Under the pieces are notes generated by a model. The model was given only the letters and a program-made list of their open reading frames with translations, did not search any database and was not told where the DNA came from. Shown in pieces: positions 20,033-32,176 of a stretch of 64,000 nt of DNA. The stretch is from Lenzites betulinus (Eukaryota; Basidiomycota; Agaricomycetes; Polyporales; Polyporaceae), in the NCBI GenBank assembly GCA_022264855.1, contig JABYQU010000001.1:744001-808000 (forward strand), read 5' to 3'. Each line of letters begins with the position of its first letter. The first letter of the stretch is position 1. The position numbers were made by a program, and so were the translations under genes.

Positions 20033-22143
20033 CTACAAACCCGCAAGGAAAGCAGACACATCTCTAAGGGACGAGCCACCCTCTGACCAATCACGGCTCA
20101 CCTGCTCCCGCAGCGCAAGCACCTTCTGTCGCTTCTGCGCACCATCCTCTCCAAATGCCTTGCCAAGCACACCGCGCAGCTCCTCTTTCATAGCCTCTAT
20201 GGTACCCACCGGTGTCTTCCCGTTCCTGTAGATCGGATGAAGGCCGGACGGTCCGCTGCGGACTTCGATGAGCTCGTAGGCGATGTTCAGGACGTCCGAC
20301 ATATAGATCGCGTTGAGGGGCTGATCACCGATGAACGGCCAGAGGATCCTGTTGGGGTTGTCAAGATATACCGGAGCGGACGAGCACAACTAGACGTACT
20401 GTGGAACACCAGCGCTGAGCGCCTCCATGACACCGTTGTGACCACCATGAGCCATGAACCATCCGGTGGCCTGAAAACGGTGCTTGTAAGTATATATCAG
20501 GTACCGCGGGGAATGCAAACTGACTGGGTGGTCAAGAATTGCCTGCTGTGGTGTCCAGGCGGATATGACGCCTTTGCCGTACGACTTCACCTTTTCGCGG
20601 ATGTCATCTGGGACGACTGCAAACGGAGACGCATGACTGAGAATCTACGCGGTGTGGTATATGAGATTCGCTGCCATTTACAGACATATGGGAACTTACG
20701 AAGGGGATATTGAGCTCCATGATGACTTCAAGAGCGGCCCACATCGCCTCGGGGTTAATTGGCCAGAAAATCGACCCGAAGGAGATCTAAAGCGGTGAGG
20801 CTCATGGTCAATATCCAATCCGAGGCAAGTTCGGAACTTGAAGGTGGGGACTTACGTAGAGCAGCGAGTGCTCTCCCGACGCTTTTAGGGTACTGTCGAG
20901 GAGAGCCTGGACCTCGCCCGCCTCCTTCGATTGCTTCTTCTCGCTTGCAGCCGCCTGAGAGCCGGAGGGATGCAACGGGCCAACGACGTATGCTGCACGC
21001 GAGGTCTCGGCATACCACGCCTTGACAGCCGCCACGGCCTCTGGCTCATATGACTCCGAGCTGAAAAGCAAGACGCCATCGCCGCCAGCCAGCGTGCTGT
21101 GTGAACAAGTAAGTCGCAGTTTGTATACGAACAGAGTAGCACGAACGCATGGACGCGAGGGAAGACTTCGACCATCATGTCACCCGCCGGCGGGAACTGG
21201 CACGAGTTGTAAGCACGCTGCCTTAAAAGAAGCCCGAGACGAAGACATACCGCTTGAGGAAAGTGTTCGTAGTCGTATATCGGGGGGAATGCGGGAATTC
21301 GCACAACCTCCCCTTTGGGTTTCCAAGCCATCTGGTACCCTCATCATCGTCAGTTCACTTCAGATATCCCGCGTCTCAGGCGCAATTATCACCTCCTGAA
21401 GGACTTCGATATACTGCCGTCCGGTACGTTCGGCCTCTTCCGACACCTTCTTGTGGACGTTGCCGCATCCGCCGAGCTTTTCAGGGCCCCAATACCAGAA
21501 CATCTCGTACGTGAGCGCTGGATGCCAGTTGAAGACCTTAACCTGGTCCCCGCTGACTTCCTTGATAGATTCGAACGGCCGAACGGCGAACAGCTGCGCA
21601 GAATCAGCAGTCGAATACGCAATAATCGTGGACTTCATTTCGACTCACGTCAATGATCACCGCGTCTGGCTTGGGTAGTGCGGGGAGGACTTCCTGGGTC
21701 TTCGTGCATGTAATAGGCTGCTCCGCGACGAGCTTCTCCCAAACAAGCTTAAACTGCTCGTCGCTCTCCAGCGATGTCATCATGAGGGCAAGGCCAACGG
21801 TAGCTACCCTATTCGCAAGCGTAAGTGAATCACGTACGGGGGTTCCGTGATAGATAGAAGTTACCGTATACGCTTTGCGTAATCATGCTCGTGCGGCTCG
21901 AAGCCTCGCACAATCTCTGCTTTAACGCGTTCGAGAAACCCATCGTGGACAAGTATAGTGACGTAGACGGGGCGAAGCTTCACCATGCGCGTCGCCAGGA
22001 TGGACAACGGACGAGCGTGTCCTACAACAATACGGCCACGGGCAGTGTCAGGAGTTGTTGAATGTGGATTGTATAAATTGCTAGAACATACCCCATGCTT
22101 GGTAGGGGAATGCAACCACATGCTTGTCGATGGAAGCTGTCAT
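20033..22143 (-). CDS. GT1-family UDP-glycosyltransferase
   Basis: Transfers a sugar from a UDP donor to a small acceptor. The substrate cannot be told from sequence. Eleven exons fit in phase (transcript order 22143-22092, 22021-21865, 21808-21649, 21593-21393, 21331-21251, 21196-21147, 21096-20856, 20786-20700, 20644-20525, 20470-20400, 20348-20033), giving 511 residues. The N-terminal half has the acceptor-side start KHVVAFPYQAWGHARPLSIL, with the catalytic-type histidine after WG. The C-terminal half has the donor signature: SAWTPQQAILDHP, then GWFMAHGGHNGVMEALSAGV and ILWPFIGDQPLNA. The intron at 20471-20524 is 54 nt, open and in frame, so unspliced reading would insert 18 residues before the signature. 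A TATA-like TTATATATA (minus strand, about 22207-22217) is 65-75 bases upstream of the ATG. No signal peptide. Confidence 0.9.
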
Positions 22144-24381
22144 TGAACGATAATTTGAAGGGATAAGAGAGCGAGTTCGAGTACTGCAAGGATCTGAGGT
22201 TTAGGCGTGTATATATAAGTGCAGCACAGCAGCCCGAAATGTCCACAACGCGATGAGGTGTTCCTGATGGATCTGCACGTACAGTGTAGACCGTGCCGTG
22301 CCGTGGCCGTCTTTCATCAGTATCGTACGAAAGCTGATAAAGGCGGCCTTTCGGTATACTCACCGCTTGATAAGATCGCACCGTACTGCAGTGCTTCGCC
22401 GTTAGATGCCCGGGCAATCCCAAAGTTCAACTGCGCTGAACAGCATGTCCCGATGAAAAGTTCAGTTGTGCCTTTCTGTACGAGGCCTAAGCCATTCGAG
22501 GTGTGATAGGAACGCGAACAACGCCGCGTCGCCCGTCCGGCCTGTGTAAAATATACGTTACATATCGTTACAGCTCAGCACGATTCCGGGGTTGTAGCTT
22601 CCGAGGTTGATCTGGAAGCAGGAATTTGTCGTGCATTCGATGGTAGCATCGTGATATCCAGCCACAGAAACCTCATGGAACGCCTTCATGTCCCTGATAG
22701 CGGTGCTGCCCTCCTCACTCGGAAAAAGACATTGTGCGTGGGCGGAACAAGCCGCTTGCCTTTGTTCGCACCGGCCATCGCGTCATGGGCACATTCCACG
22801 TCTCTTATGAGCTTGCACCTAACCTGGAGTGGCTCAAAAACTTTCTCGATGACAGGAGGCTGGCCAGCGGCGAACGGCCGGGCCATGCTGCCAATAAAAA
22901 AATCAAACGCGCCGCTGAGGGAGTGGTTTACTGAAAGCACTTACCGAAGTGTCCTGACAGAAATGAACACCGTTCTAACCGCACTGTATGGCGAACCAGT
23001 CTGTTGCGTACGACGAGGCGCTGTATCCCTCCTGTCGCCAACTGTCAGTTCCCAAATCTAGCTGCCGCGGCATCCTTGCTCGCAACAACATGCGCGATCT
23101 TACCCATGCCCCGACATGCCAAACATCCGTCGACGTGATGTTAGGATCTGCCTGGGCGAACCCACCCGCATCGTCGCATGCTTAGCATCACAAAGTATAG
23201 GTGTAGGTCAAGCTGAACACGTTGGTATAATCGCCAAGCGGGCGAACAAGAGGGAATTCCACAATGCAGTGCTCGGATCAGGGGTGGCGTGGTTAAGCGG
23301 CTACCGTCATGGAGGATTGGGGTGCGGGCTGAGCAGCAGTGCTGTCTGTGCTGGTGCGTGCTGCTCTTTTGCGCTGACTATTTTCATCCGGGTAGTGTAT
23401 GGAGTCATTATCGCCGATCCTACGCTTGCCACTGCACGATCCTGCACGAGCCGCGTATGAGGTGATAAGTACGACATGCGAATACACCGAATCCTGACAC
23501 ATCGAGCATTGAAGCGGACGTACGGAGCAGGCAGTATGGATTACCGACGCCGAAGAACGAGAAACCTGGTAAATCGTGAGTAAACAGGCCAGAAGCAAAA
23601 TCCCCCGCGTTTTGCAGCGACCGGCGACGTACAGCAGCAACATCCACAACACAGGCCAAGGCAGGTGCCAATGCAATCGTCTTCATACACAGTGGTTTCT
23701 TCGTCCACCATCTTGGCGTCGGGGTCTTCCAGCGATCCGGACATTTCAGAAATGTGTCAAAAATCAAGCGAAGGGAACGAGTGTGGGGGAGAGGCGTGTT
23801 ATATTGTGTTTCCAGGAGCGTACTTTTTAGCCTGTGCAGGATCATTCACGATGCGGCTTCGACAGCCCTCGCAGTAGATCGATCGTTGCTGGCCCGGCCT
23901 TCGCCCTCTCACGTTGCGGTACTCTGCGGTACTGCTATCCGGGGATAAAGAAGCGAGCTGCCGATTCGCGACGCTGCCGTATAATCGCTCTAGATCTGCA
24001 GGCTGCGAGTCTGTCTAGCCCGGCGAATGTTGAGCTTGTTGGAGACACATATGAGTTGTAGCTGCCAGGCCATGGCGTAGATTTAACCAAGATGAGATAC
24101 CTCTGCGCCATAAATCACTGCATCTCGATGTGTTGCGAACATCGACTTCTGCGTGATCATGACAGTTGCCGGAGGAGGTGTACACGAAACTGGCGCCGAG
24201 ACCATCGGGCGTCTAATGCAGTACCCACTGGGCGCTCCAGTGGCCGTGGGCGTGCGTGAACATTTCCGACGGCTTGCTTCTCACTCTATCCTCCGAGTCT
24301 CTGCCTGCTTTTCTGTTTGCGAATTTCCTGAGTGGTGTTGGAGTAGTGACACAAAACGGCGGAACTTAAGGCTTCTGGTTC
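22144..24381. other. 2.2 kb region with fragments only
   Basis: No intact gene recognised. On the minus strand, 22582-22940 contains two adjoining stretches with coding-like composition (AGYHDATIECTTNSCFQINL and FFIGSMARPFAAGQPPVIEK) in different frames, possibly exons of an unrecognised or decayed gene. A minus-strand 67-codon ORF at 23541-23744 holds a cysteine run (CLGLCCGCCCC) of unknown meaning. The glycosyltransferase promoter occupies the left end. Confidence 0.4.
22207..22217 (-). promoter_or_regulatory. TATA box of the glycosyltransferase gene
   Basis: Minus-strand TTATATATA about 65-75 bases before the start codon at 22143. Confidence 0.45.
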
Positions 24382-25916
24382 ATGCTTGCTTCCTTACGGA
24401 GGAATGGGTTGGTGGACAGGTATGCGCGTCTTTACTCACACTTGCATTCACACCGACCACCTCCCTTCAGTCGTGCGGTAGCGAGACACCGTCGGACGAT
24501 CACAAGCGCGAAATGTAGCCCTCGGTATATCAGCCTATCTGTACACGGATTGGACGGAACAAGCTGGAGGACGTCCGGGCCTGCAACAGTCCCTCCCTTC
24601 GGCTCGCGTTTCGTTTCCACCACGCCCCCTCCCACCGTCAGCTTGGCTTCCAAAGAGCTCCCGCCAACCGTCACAGGTGCCCCACCTCGTAAACATAAGG
24701 TTGAATTACGCCCGGGTCCGATCAAGCCTCCCAAATCCTCTGCGGAGTCTACGGCCGTTTCTTCAGGGGCGACTTCCGCCTCGGAGCGGACACCTGTCAC
24801 TCCCCAACAACCTTCCGAGTCATCCGCAAGCTCTGGTTCGACGGCACATGCGCACACCGTGATTGAGGTCGCGAAAGAAGACTATCAGGAGGCCTCCAAG
24901 CATGGCATTCTCACACCTCCGCCGGCGAATGCATCGTGGGCAGGCAAGCTTTTCCACCAGGCGAAGGAGCTCTTCGTATGCCTCTCATTTTTCTACCTCA
25001 TAACCTCCCTCAACCTTTCACGCTTTTCAGAAATTCTACTGGAACGGCATTAAGCTGATAAATACCCACCGGCTTCGCGTTCGTGAAATCAACGCGCGCG
25101 TCAAAGCCGGTGGTGCGCCACTCTCGAGACGCGAGGCGCGCTTTATTGCGAATTACCGGCTGGACACCCTCAAGTAAGTCTCGGCCAGCTTGATGTCGCG
25201 AAATACTCTGAATTCGCGCCCCAGGCTCATCCCGTTCGCGCTCATTATCATCATTGCCGAGGAGGCAATTCCTCTCGTCGTGATCTACACGCCCTTCCTC
25301 CTGCCTTCAACATGCCTTCTGCCTTCGCAGAAAGAGCGCATCGACAACAAGCGTCGCGAGAAGCAGCGTGCAGTCGTACAAACCGCACGGCCAATCTTCG
25401 AGGGCGTACATACTCGTGCACTCGCCCAGCCCGACGCCGCATTAGGCGCACTCCTCGACGGGCAGGCCCTCACTCCAATCAATGGGTTCGCTTCTCCTGC
25501 CTTCTATCATCTATTCGAGGCTAGTGCTCATATATGAACAGTGTGCTATCGCTTTCGACCTTCGGCACTACCTCCCTGCGTCTTCAACGGCTGAAGAAGC
25601 ACTTGCGCACTATCGCGGCGGATGACGCGCTGCTTGCACAGGAGAACGCAGGCGCGCGACTTTCTCCAAATGAGCTGCGGGATGCACTCGAAGAGCGCGG
25701 AATGTACGTCTTTCGCGGTTGCATCTGGTGTTCTCGTACTCATGTGCTAATCCGCGCGGGGTTCACAGTGTCACCGAGGGGCTATCGCCGGATGCGATGT
25801 ATGCCCGCCTACGGTGGTGGCTCGCACAGGCTACTGCTCCTGACGCGGACCCGATCCGCACTCGCGTCCTCCTGGTAGCGCGCAACGCGATCGGGGAACA
25901 TGACGCCAAGGCGTAA
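24382..25916 (+). CDS. LETM1-domain mitochondrial inner membrane protein
   Basis: LETM1/Mdm38-type protein, involved in mitochondrial K+/H+ homeostasis and in binding mitoribosomes to the inner membrane. Five exons in phase: 24382-24975, 25031-25173, 25225-25485, 25542-25703, 25769-25916, 435 residues. The first about 60 residues are Arg/Ser-rich and lack acids (MLASLRRNG...), as expected of a matrix-targeting peptide. A Pro/Ser linker follows. Around residues 199-275 lie KFYWNGIKLINTHRLRVREI, then RREARFIANYRLDTLK and the membrane span IPFALIIIIAEEAIPLVVIY. The C-terminal ribosome-binding part has LRLQRLKKHLRTIAADDALL, LSPNELRDALEERG and MYARLRWWL. No EF-hand is present, as in the fungal forms. 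Convergent with SKI3, with 306 bases between stops. Confidence 0.88.
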
Positions 25917-26222
25917 AGCGCTCCCTCTAGACGGGTTGTAGATGACGGCTGGATCAGGCAGCGCCAACACCGCACCGAACCAGTCGCGGCGCATATGCGT
26001 TGCGCTCATAGTATACGGTATGGTACTATAGCATACTTAGACGGCGGGTTAATCGACGTGTATTCACAGCTCAATCGACGTACCACATTCTTTATCTATC
26101 ATCATCCTCTCGCCGCACCTCGCGATGCTTTCTTCTGTCGGATACAGGTACATCATGATAATACACTCTACTCCCACTTCCACATTTTTTGTCCTCTCCG
26201 GCCCCAACAACCGCCCAAGGGC

Positions 26223-29200
26223 TCACAGCTGGGCGCCACGGCTTCGGATGTACGCGAGCGCCTCCCAGGCGCGCCTATCCCAGGGCGAGAGCACGACGGC
26301 TTTCTGTGCGAGGCGCAGCGCCGCTGGCGCGTCCTGCGCGCTCTCAACGCAGAGCGCGACGGCGTGCAACGCGAGCGCGGCGCGCAGCTCGGCCAGATCC
26401 CCATGCGCATGTGAGCCCGACTCGAGGGTGGCGAGCGCGGCCCCACTCTCCCCAGTACGGAGGGCGAGCGACGCGAGGGAGCGGCGCGCATCGGTCCGAG
26501 CGGGTTCGGCGAACACCGCTTTCTGGGCGGCGGACAACGCTTGGCGGGTGTCTCCCTGTAACATGCGCGAGTGGTCAGCGTTTGGGTCAGAAAGGGGGAG
26601 ACTAAATTTACCTGTGCGAGATGGTGCTGCATGAGGAGGTATGTGACATCCCGCTCGGGGTCTCGTTCGTGGCGCTGGTCAAGCGGGAGCGAGAGAACTT
26701 CCGACAGCGCGGCGTCGACGAGGCCGTCGTCGTCCGTCAGAATACCCATCCCGGCAAGAGTGTTGATCGCCATGAGGTTCTCGGGGTCGTACTCGATGCT
26801 GTGTACCCCAGTCAGAAGTCCGCTGCATGGGCTGAGTGAGGACCGCATACCTTTGGAGCAGCTGCGCTTTCGCAGTCTCCTTTGCCTCGTCGGTCCCGAT
26901 GGCCCACAACGTCTGCGCGAGCAGCACGACGACGTGACCACGGATAGTAGGCTGGTCCGCCGCAGTTGCCATCGCAGCCTCGAAGAGCGCGAGCGCCTCG
27001 GGGAGCTCCCCGAGCTTGAAGTGCGCCAGGCCCGCGCCGAACTGACACTGCGCGAGCAGCACCTGCGTCGCCGCGTCCACCTCGCCCTCATCAGACTGCT
27101 CGGGCAGCAGTCCCGTCGCGACCTGGTACGATTCGAGGGCGCCTGCGTAGTCCGCGGTGGACAGCCGCAGGCGGGCGACGTTCGCATGTGCGATGGTGAA
27201 CTGGCGCTCGATCGCGGGGTCCTCCGATTCTTCGTACGCAGCCTCGAGCACGGTGATAGCTCGGCCGATGAGGTCGACCCCAACGCTGAGATGCCCAACG
27301 CGCTCGCACACGAGGCCGAAGAGGTGCAGCGCCGACGCATCTTGCGGGCGCTGCTTGCAGAACCGGTCGAGCACGAAGAAGGCGGGCAGGAAGGCTTCTT
27401 TGGAAGCGGCGCGGGAGGCGGTCGACTCGTTGATCTTCGTGAAAAGACGTGTGGCGTACTCAAGGTCTGCCTCGGGCTGCGTTTCTCGTTAGTTAGACAG
27501 ATGTATGGAGATACGTCTAGACCACTTGCCACAATAGCGGTGAGCGTGGTGGCGTGCTCGAAGAGTGCCCGAGCGTCTTTGTCGTGACCGTTCGCTGTCG
27601 CTACGAGGCCTTGTCCAACCCATGCGAGGGCATAATCGGGGTCGAGTGTTTGTGCCTTGTAGAATGCCTCGTTCGCAAGCTCTGTGTCTTCGTGATGCAG
27701 ATAGAACAACCCTAGGTTCGTCCACGTCGCAGCATTCTCCACAACTAGTTAGCACGTCCCGGAAAACATAAGCAGTGTGTGGCGAACGTACCTTGTTATC
27801 GATTTCTATAGCACGGACGTATGAATGCTGACATACTCCCGGCTGAGACAGGAACGTGGCGTTTCCCAGGGCTACCCAAAATGTATCGTTACTAGGCTCG
27901 ATACGTAGTGCTTCCTTGAATTGGGAGATAGCATGCTGTTGGGCGCGCTCGCGCTTCTCGTCATGCACCAGCCGTCTAGCGAAGGTTGAGAGCGCGGCAC
28001 CGAGGTCGCTATATGCGGAAGCCTTCGCCGCATCGTCTATGGCTCCGAGAGTCAGACGATAGTCATAGGCTACTATGGCAGTCTGGAGCGCCAGAAGAGG
28101 GATGTTGTCTGCGCCTTCCACGGACAGAGGATGTGGGACGATATCTGTGAGCCCATTGTCAGGATGGTCGGTTACAAGGGGAATGACCCGAGCGAGCAGT
28201 TCTTGCACGAGATCGTCGTCGGAGATATCTGCGAATGCAGATAAATGGAACAACGCGTCGGCGATCGTCTTCCACACGACCCTACGGAACCCCGAGCTCG
28301 CTTCCAAGAGTTCCAGGCTGACACGTACGGCAGAGAGGAAAGAGGCCTCCGCTCTTGCTGAGAAGCCCATGGTCAGCTCGAATTGTCCCAGGTCAAGGAA
28401 GCTCTGGCCTAGAGAATGGAGTACGCCGAGCTCTTGTGGACGACTGGAGAGAATCGACTGGAAGGCGACGATGGCATCTTCATACTGCCCCATCTGCCGC
28501 TGCACTTCTCCAATGAAGTACGAAGAAATCCAATCTTCAGGGTCCAACTCGCGAGCGTGCTCGAGAGCCTTGATCGCAGCGGCAAACCGACCGGATTTGC
28601 TATAGGCTTCTCCGAGCCGGACCCACGACATGTGGTCACCGACATCGGTTCGAAGAGCGATCTGGAGGGCTTCGATGGCGGCGACATGATTTCTGCGCGT
28701 CTGCAAACAAGTCTCAGTACAATATCAGAAAAGCCGATGCCGCTTCATGCATACCAACTCCACAGCACCGACAGCTTTCCACGCCCAAGCGTTGATCGGG
28801 AGATATCGACGTGACGCTCGCGCCTCCGGTCCATCCTCTAGGCCGCCTTCGCCCACAATGGTTCGACGGGCAACTACCTCGACAAGGTCCCACTCCCCTT
28901 CCTCGGCGAAGCCTTCCGCCAACCTCCGGGCAGCGTCCGATTCACGCGGATCGAGTTCGAACGCCTTTTGGAAGCACTTCGATGCACGGTTGGGATCCGG
29001 TGGGGAGAGGAACTCCAAGTAGTAGATACCAAGCGATGTGAAAGCTGGCGCAAACGTTTGCGATCGCTTCAATGACGTGACGAAGTTCTTGTATGCTTCT
29101 TCTCGGTGCTCGTCTGAGTGGTGTGTGAGACATCGCCCGACACAGGCTACCGGCATGAGAACCTTACCATCCATCTCCCAATAGCAGCGTCCCAGTTTCC

Positions 29201-31283
29201 ACCAACATCTAGCTTTGTCGTCATCGTGGCCTTCCAACTCTTCGAGGGCGCTGATGACTTCTCGCAACTCATCCGTTGCTTCTTGTCGTCTCCCACACAT
29301 CGCCATGCACCACGCGCGCTCCTCCTTTGCCCGAAAGGCTTGGTCGAGGTTATCCGTGTCCGACTTGACGACCTTACCAAACAGTTCCGCAGCTTCATCC
29401 CATCTCTTCGCATATTGCAAAACAAAACCCCTCCCCATGAGTGCAGTGTTGTTATGAGGGTCCTCCGAGAGAATTTCGTCAATGATCCGCAGAGCACGAA
29501 TGTGGTTCTTCGGTGGGAAGAGATGTACTAGCGAGGTGGCCAACACAACGTTGAAGGCTTGATTGGAACTGAAGTAATAGTTAACATCGTCCACGGACGG
29601 ATACGACACGACGAACCACTTCATTGGGCGGCCCCAATTTTGTTCGGAACGACGAACAAGCTCCAGTCCACTTTCGGAGACCTTGATTGCGTTCTCGTAG
29701 TCGGCATCTTGCTCATAGAGGTCGGCAATAATCCTGTGGGCCAGTATCGAATTGCTCAGGTCGCTGAACGCCTCCTGAAATGTATAAATGTAACAGATGA
29801 GAGACGGAGATTAACGGATAGCAGAGCGGACAAACAATCATTATTTCGGCATAGTCGACCTCGGGATTAGGATCGCGAGGAGCCCTCCCTTCGTCCTCAT
29901 CCGCTTCTTCGGGAGGTATGCCCATGTAGTCGAAGTACGCAGTCAGCAGTCTCGTCAAAGATGACTCCTTGAACAGGATCATATACTGTTTGAGAAGCAT
30001 AAAGTCGTAATCCTCTGTCACGCAATAAGTAAGAAACTAGGGACTAGAAACTGTAGATGTCGAAGATTTGCCCCACCTATGCTAGCAGCATCTTTGCCTT
30101 CTATGAATAGCGTCCACGCCAACTCATCCGGTATCTTCAAGAGAACCATCCCGTTGATAAGACGTTCTACCTCTGCGGCGACTTGAGCTTTGGTGTCTCC
30201 AACTTTCGTGGAGACAGGGAGCGCATAGAGGTAACGCTGCTTTGATCGGAGCAATTTCGCCTCAGTCACACGACGAAGTTCATCGGGCGTGTTGGGATGG
30301 TTTGAGACTTCGTCGTACAGGCGTGGAAGCTATACGGCGCAATCAATATATTGCAGAGCGCATATATACATACGCAATACCTGTGAAGAGGATAGAACTT
30401 CGAGAGTGACATCTCTCTGAATTTGATCTAATGGCGGCGCTCCCAGACGTGTTCTACGCTTTATGATCTCGTTCTGAGCGAAGCTGTTCTCTTGTTGCTC
30501 GTATATCGACACGAGCTCCTCCAATACTGGAAGAGAATTGTGTACGGCCGACTGGACCTCTTCGATAGTCGTCGAGGCGGGGTTTGTGGGGTCGGGTGGG
30601 GGAAGAGTCGTCAGAACAAGGTATAGAGGCGACTCCGGGAGCAATAAGGCCAATGTCTCCGCTAACTGCACACGACTGCTCCGACTTTCATTACGTCGGA
30701 TCTGCAAGAGCTTTTGCAGTGCTTCAGCGCACTTGGTGGCGTCGCTCCTAGACCCATAGATGAGCTGCGGGCCGAGAGGAAAAGTTCACAGTCATACACG
30801 GAAGCATAAATGTGGGCTAGCTTTTCAAGCGTTTGTGCATATTGTTCCCATTTCCCGGCTGTTTCGTATACTTGGCAAATACCCTACATGGACATGAACA
30901 GCTCGTTGCGATTAGATTTCCACAGTATCTACTCACCTGCCACGCAAGCACTTGAGAGGGATTCAGCTCAATTGCCTTGTGGTACTCCTAAGGGTTCAAA
31001 TATGGTTATTCGGCTATGACATCGGAGTGTAAGGCAGCAGTTACTTGCTCGCTCTTCCCGAGATCGCCAAGTTTAATATGCGCCAGACCGAGGAATACAT
31101 GCCTATAACATCCAACAAAGGAATCAAGCTCATGGGATTCGGATAGATACCACCCACTTACGCATGGTAGTTCTCCGGTTCATATTCTAACACACCCGAG
31201 GCAGCCTCACGCGCCTTCTCATAATCCTGCTTGGCTATGGCGTCCCTCGCGGCCTTCAACTTGCTTTTGACGAAGGCCGACAT
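26223..31283 (-). CDS. SKI3: Ski complex TPR subunit Ski3
   Basis: Scaffold of the Ski2-Ski3-Ski8 complex that feeds mRNA to the cytoplasmic exosome. Starts at 31283 with MSAFVKSKLKAARDAIAKQD. The N-terminal TPRs include YHAYVFLGLAHIKLGDLGKS and HKAIELNPSQVLAWQ. Central repeats include MSWVRLGEAYSKSGRFAAAI and WISSYFIGEVQRQMGQYEDA. The family-typical stretch is NAATWTNLGLFYLHHEDTEL, then ALAWVGQGLVATANGHDKDA (about 27590-27740). C-terminal repeats end at SRGAQL. Around a dozen introns are apparent. The total is estimated near 1,400 residues, in the usual Ski3 range. The reading frame can be followed throughout without a break, though not every splice site was fixed. Confidence 0.9.
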
Positions 31284-32176
31284 CGCATGTTCGAATAGGT
31301 GTAAAGCAGGTCCGAGAGAGCTCTGAAAAGCGATATCGTGGATGTCTGATTTCGTGGAACTGGAAGAGCTAGCACTAGAGCCTAAACTTGTAAGTTATGT
31401 CGCCGACTGCTGTGAACTTCGCACACTAGGGTACAGAGGCATGGGCGCCTACCAGATGTGTTTCTAATCTTATCTTGCCGAGATTCGAGAACACTGTAAT
31501 AGGCGAAAGCACGGATACACCGTGACTGCAGCTGTAGGTTCTCGTAGCCAGTGTTTCTGCCACGGGAAGCCCTATATACATCTCACTTGGTGACTATGTA
31601 CACCTTATCCGATGGCGCTCGCGATCGCAACCCTAGGGCCCACGCTATGTGACCAACCACACACTCGCGAGTCCGAAATCTCACCGTCCATTTATTCCTG
31701 GCGCTGACTCAATACAGCGTGCAAACAGAGGTAGTCTATGATTGTGAAGAAATAGCTATATAGCAGATATGCCCTCGAGGAGGACGCCCGTAGGTACGAG
31801 CGCGGTTCGTCATGCAGTGGAAACGGGGTGGCGGGGTGGCGGCGGACGCGAGGGGGGTGAGCGCGGTGTGTGTGATAGATGGGTAGGTAGACCGCCCAAA
31901 GCGCACCAGTAAGCAAAGGGGTCGAGTAGCGCGCCGGGGGTACGCCTCACAACGGCTGGTATTACGAAGACGGGGTAACGTTCCAAATGAGAAGGGGGAG
32001 GGGGAGGGCGCGGAGGGGGAATACCGGCGGGGTGGCTATGCGTATGGGTGGGTAGGTAGGTAGCGTGGATGCGTGCAGCGACGAGTGTGGGGAGGGTATA
32101 ACTACTAAGACAGCGGGGAGAACGGGATAATGCAAAATGGTCCTTCGTGTGCCAATGCAGAACAATAATGCGGACA
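31284..32176. other. intergenic between SKI3 start and chitin synthase stop
   Basis: 893 bases. The left part should hold the SKI3 promoter. The right part (about 31690-32170) is the presumed 3' UTR of the chitin synthase, with G-rich runs (GGGGGAGGGGGAGGG near 31990) on the + strand. No coding sequence recognised. Confidence 0.5.

Noticed and set aside
22582..22940. Second glycosyltransferase copy upstream of the UGT gene
   Set aside because: Fragments have coding-like wording but no GT1 motif (no HGGxN or WTPQ-type block). Left as unrecognised.
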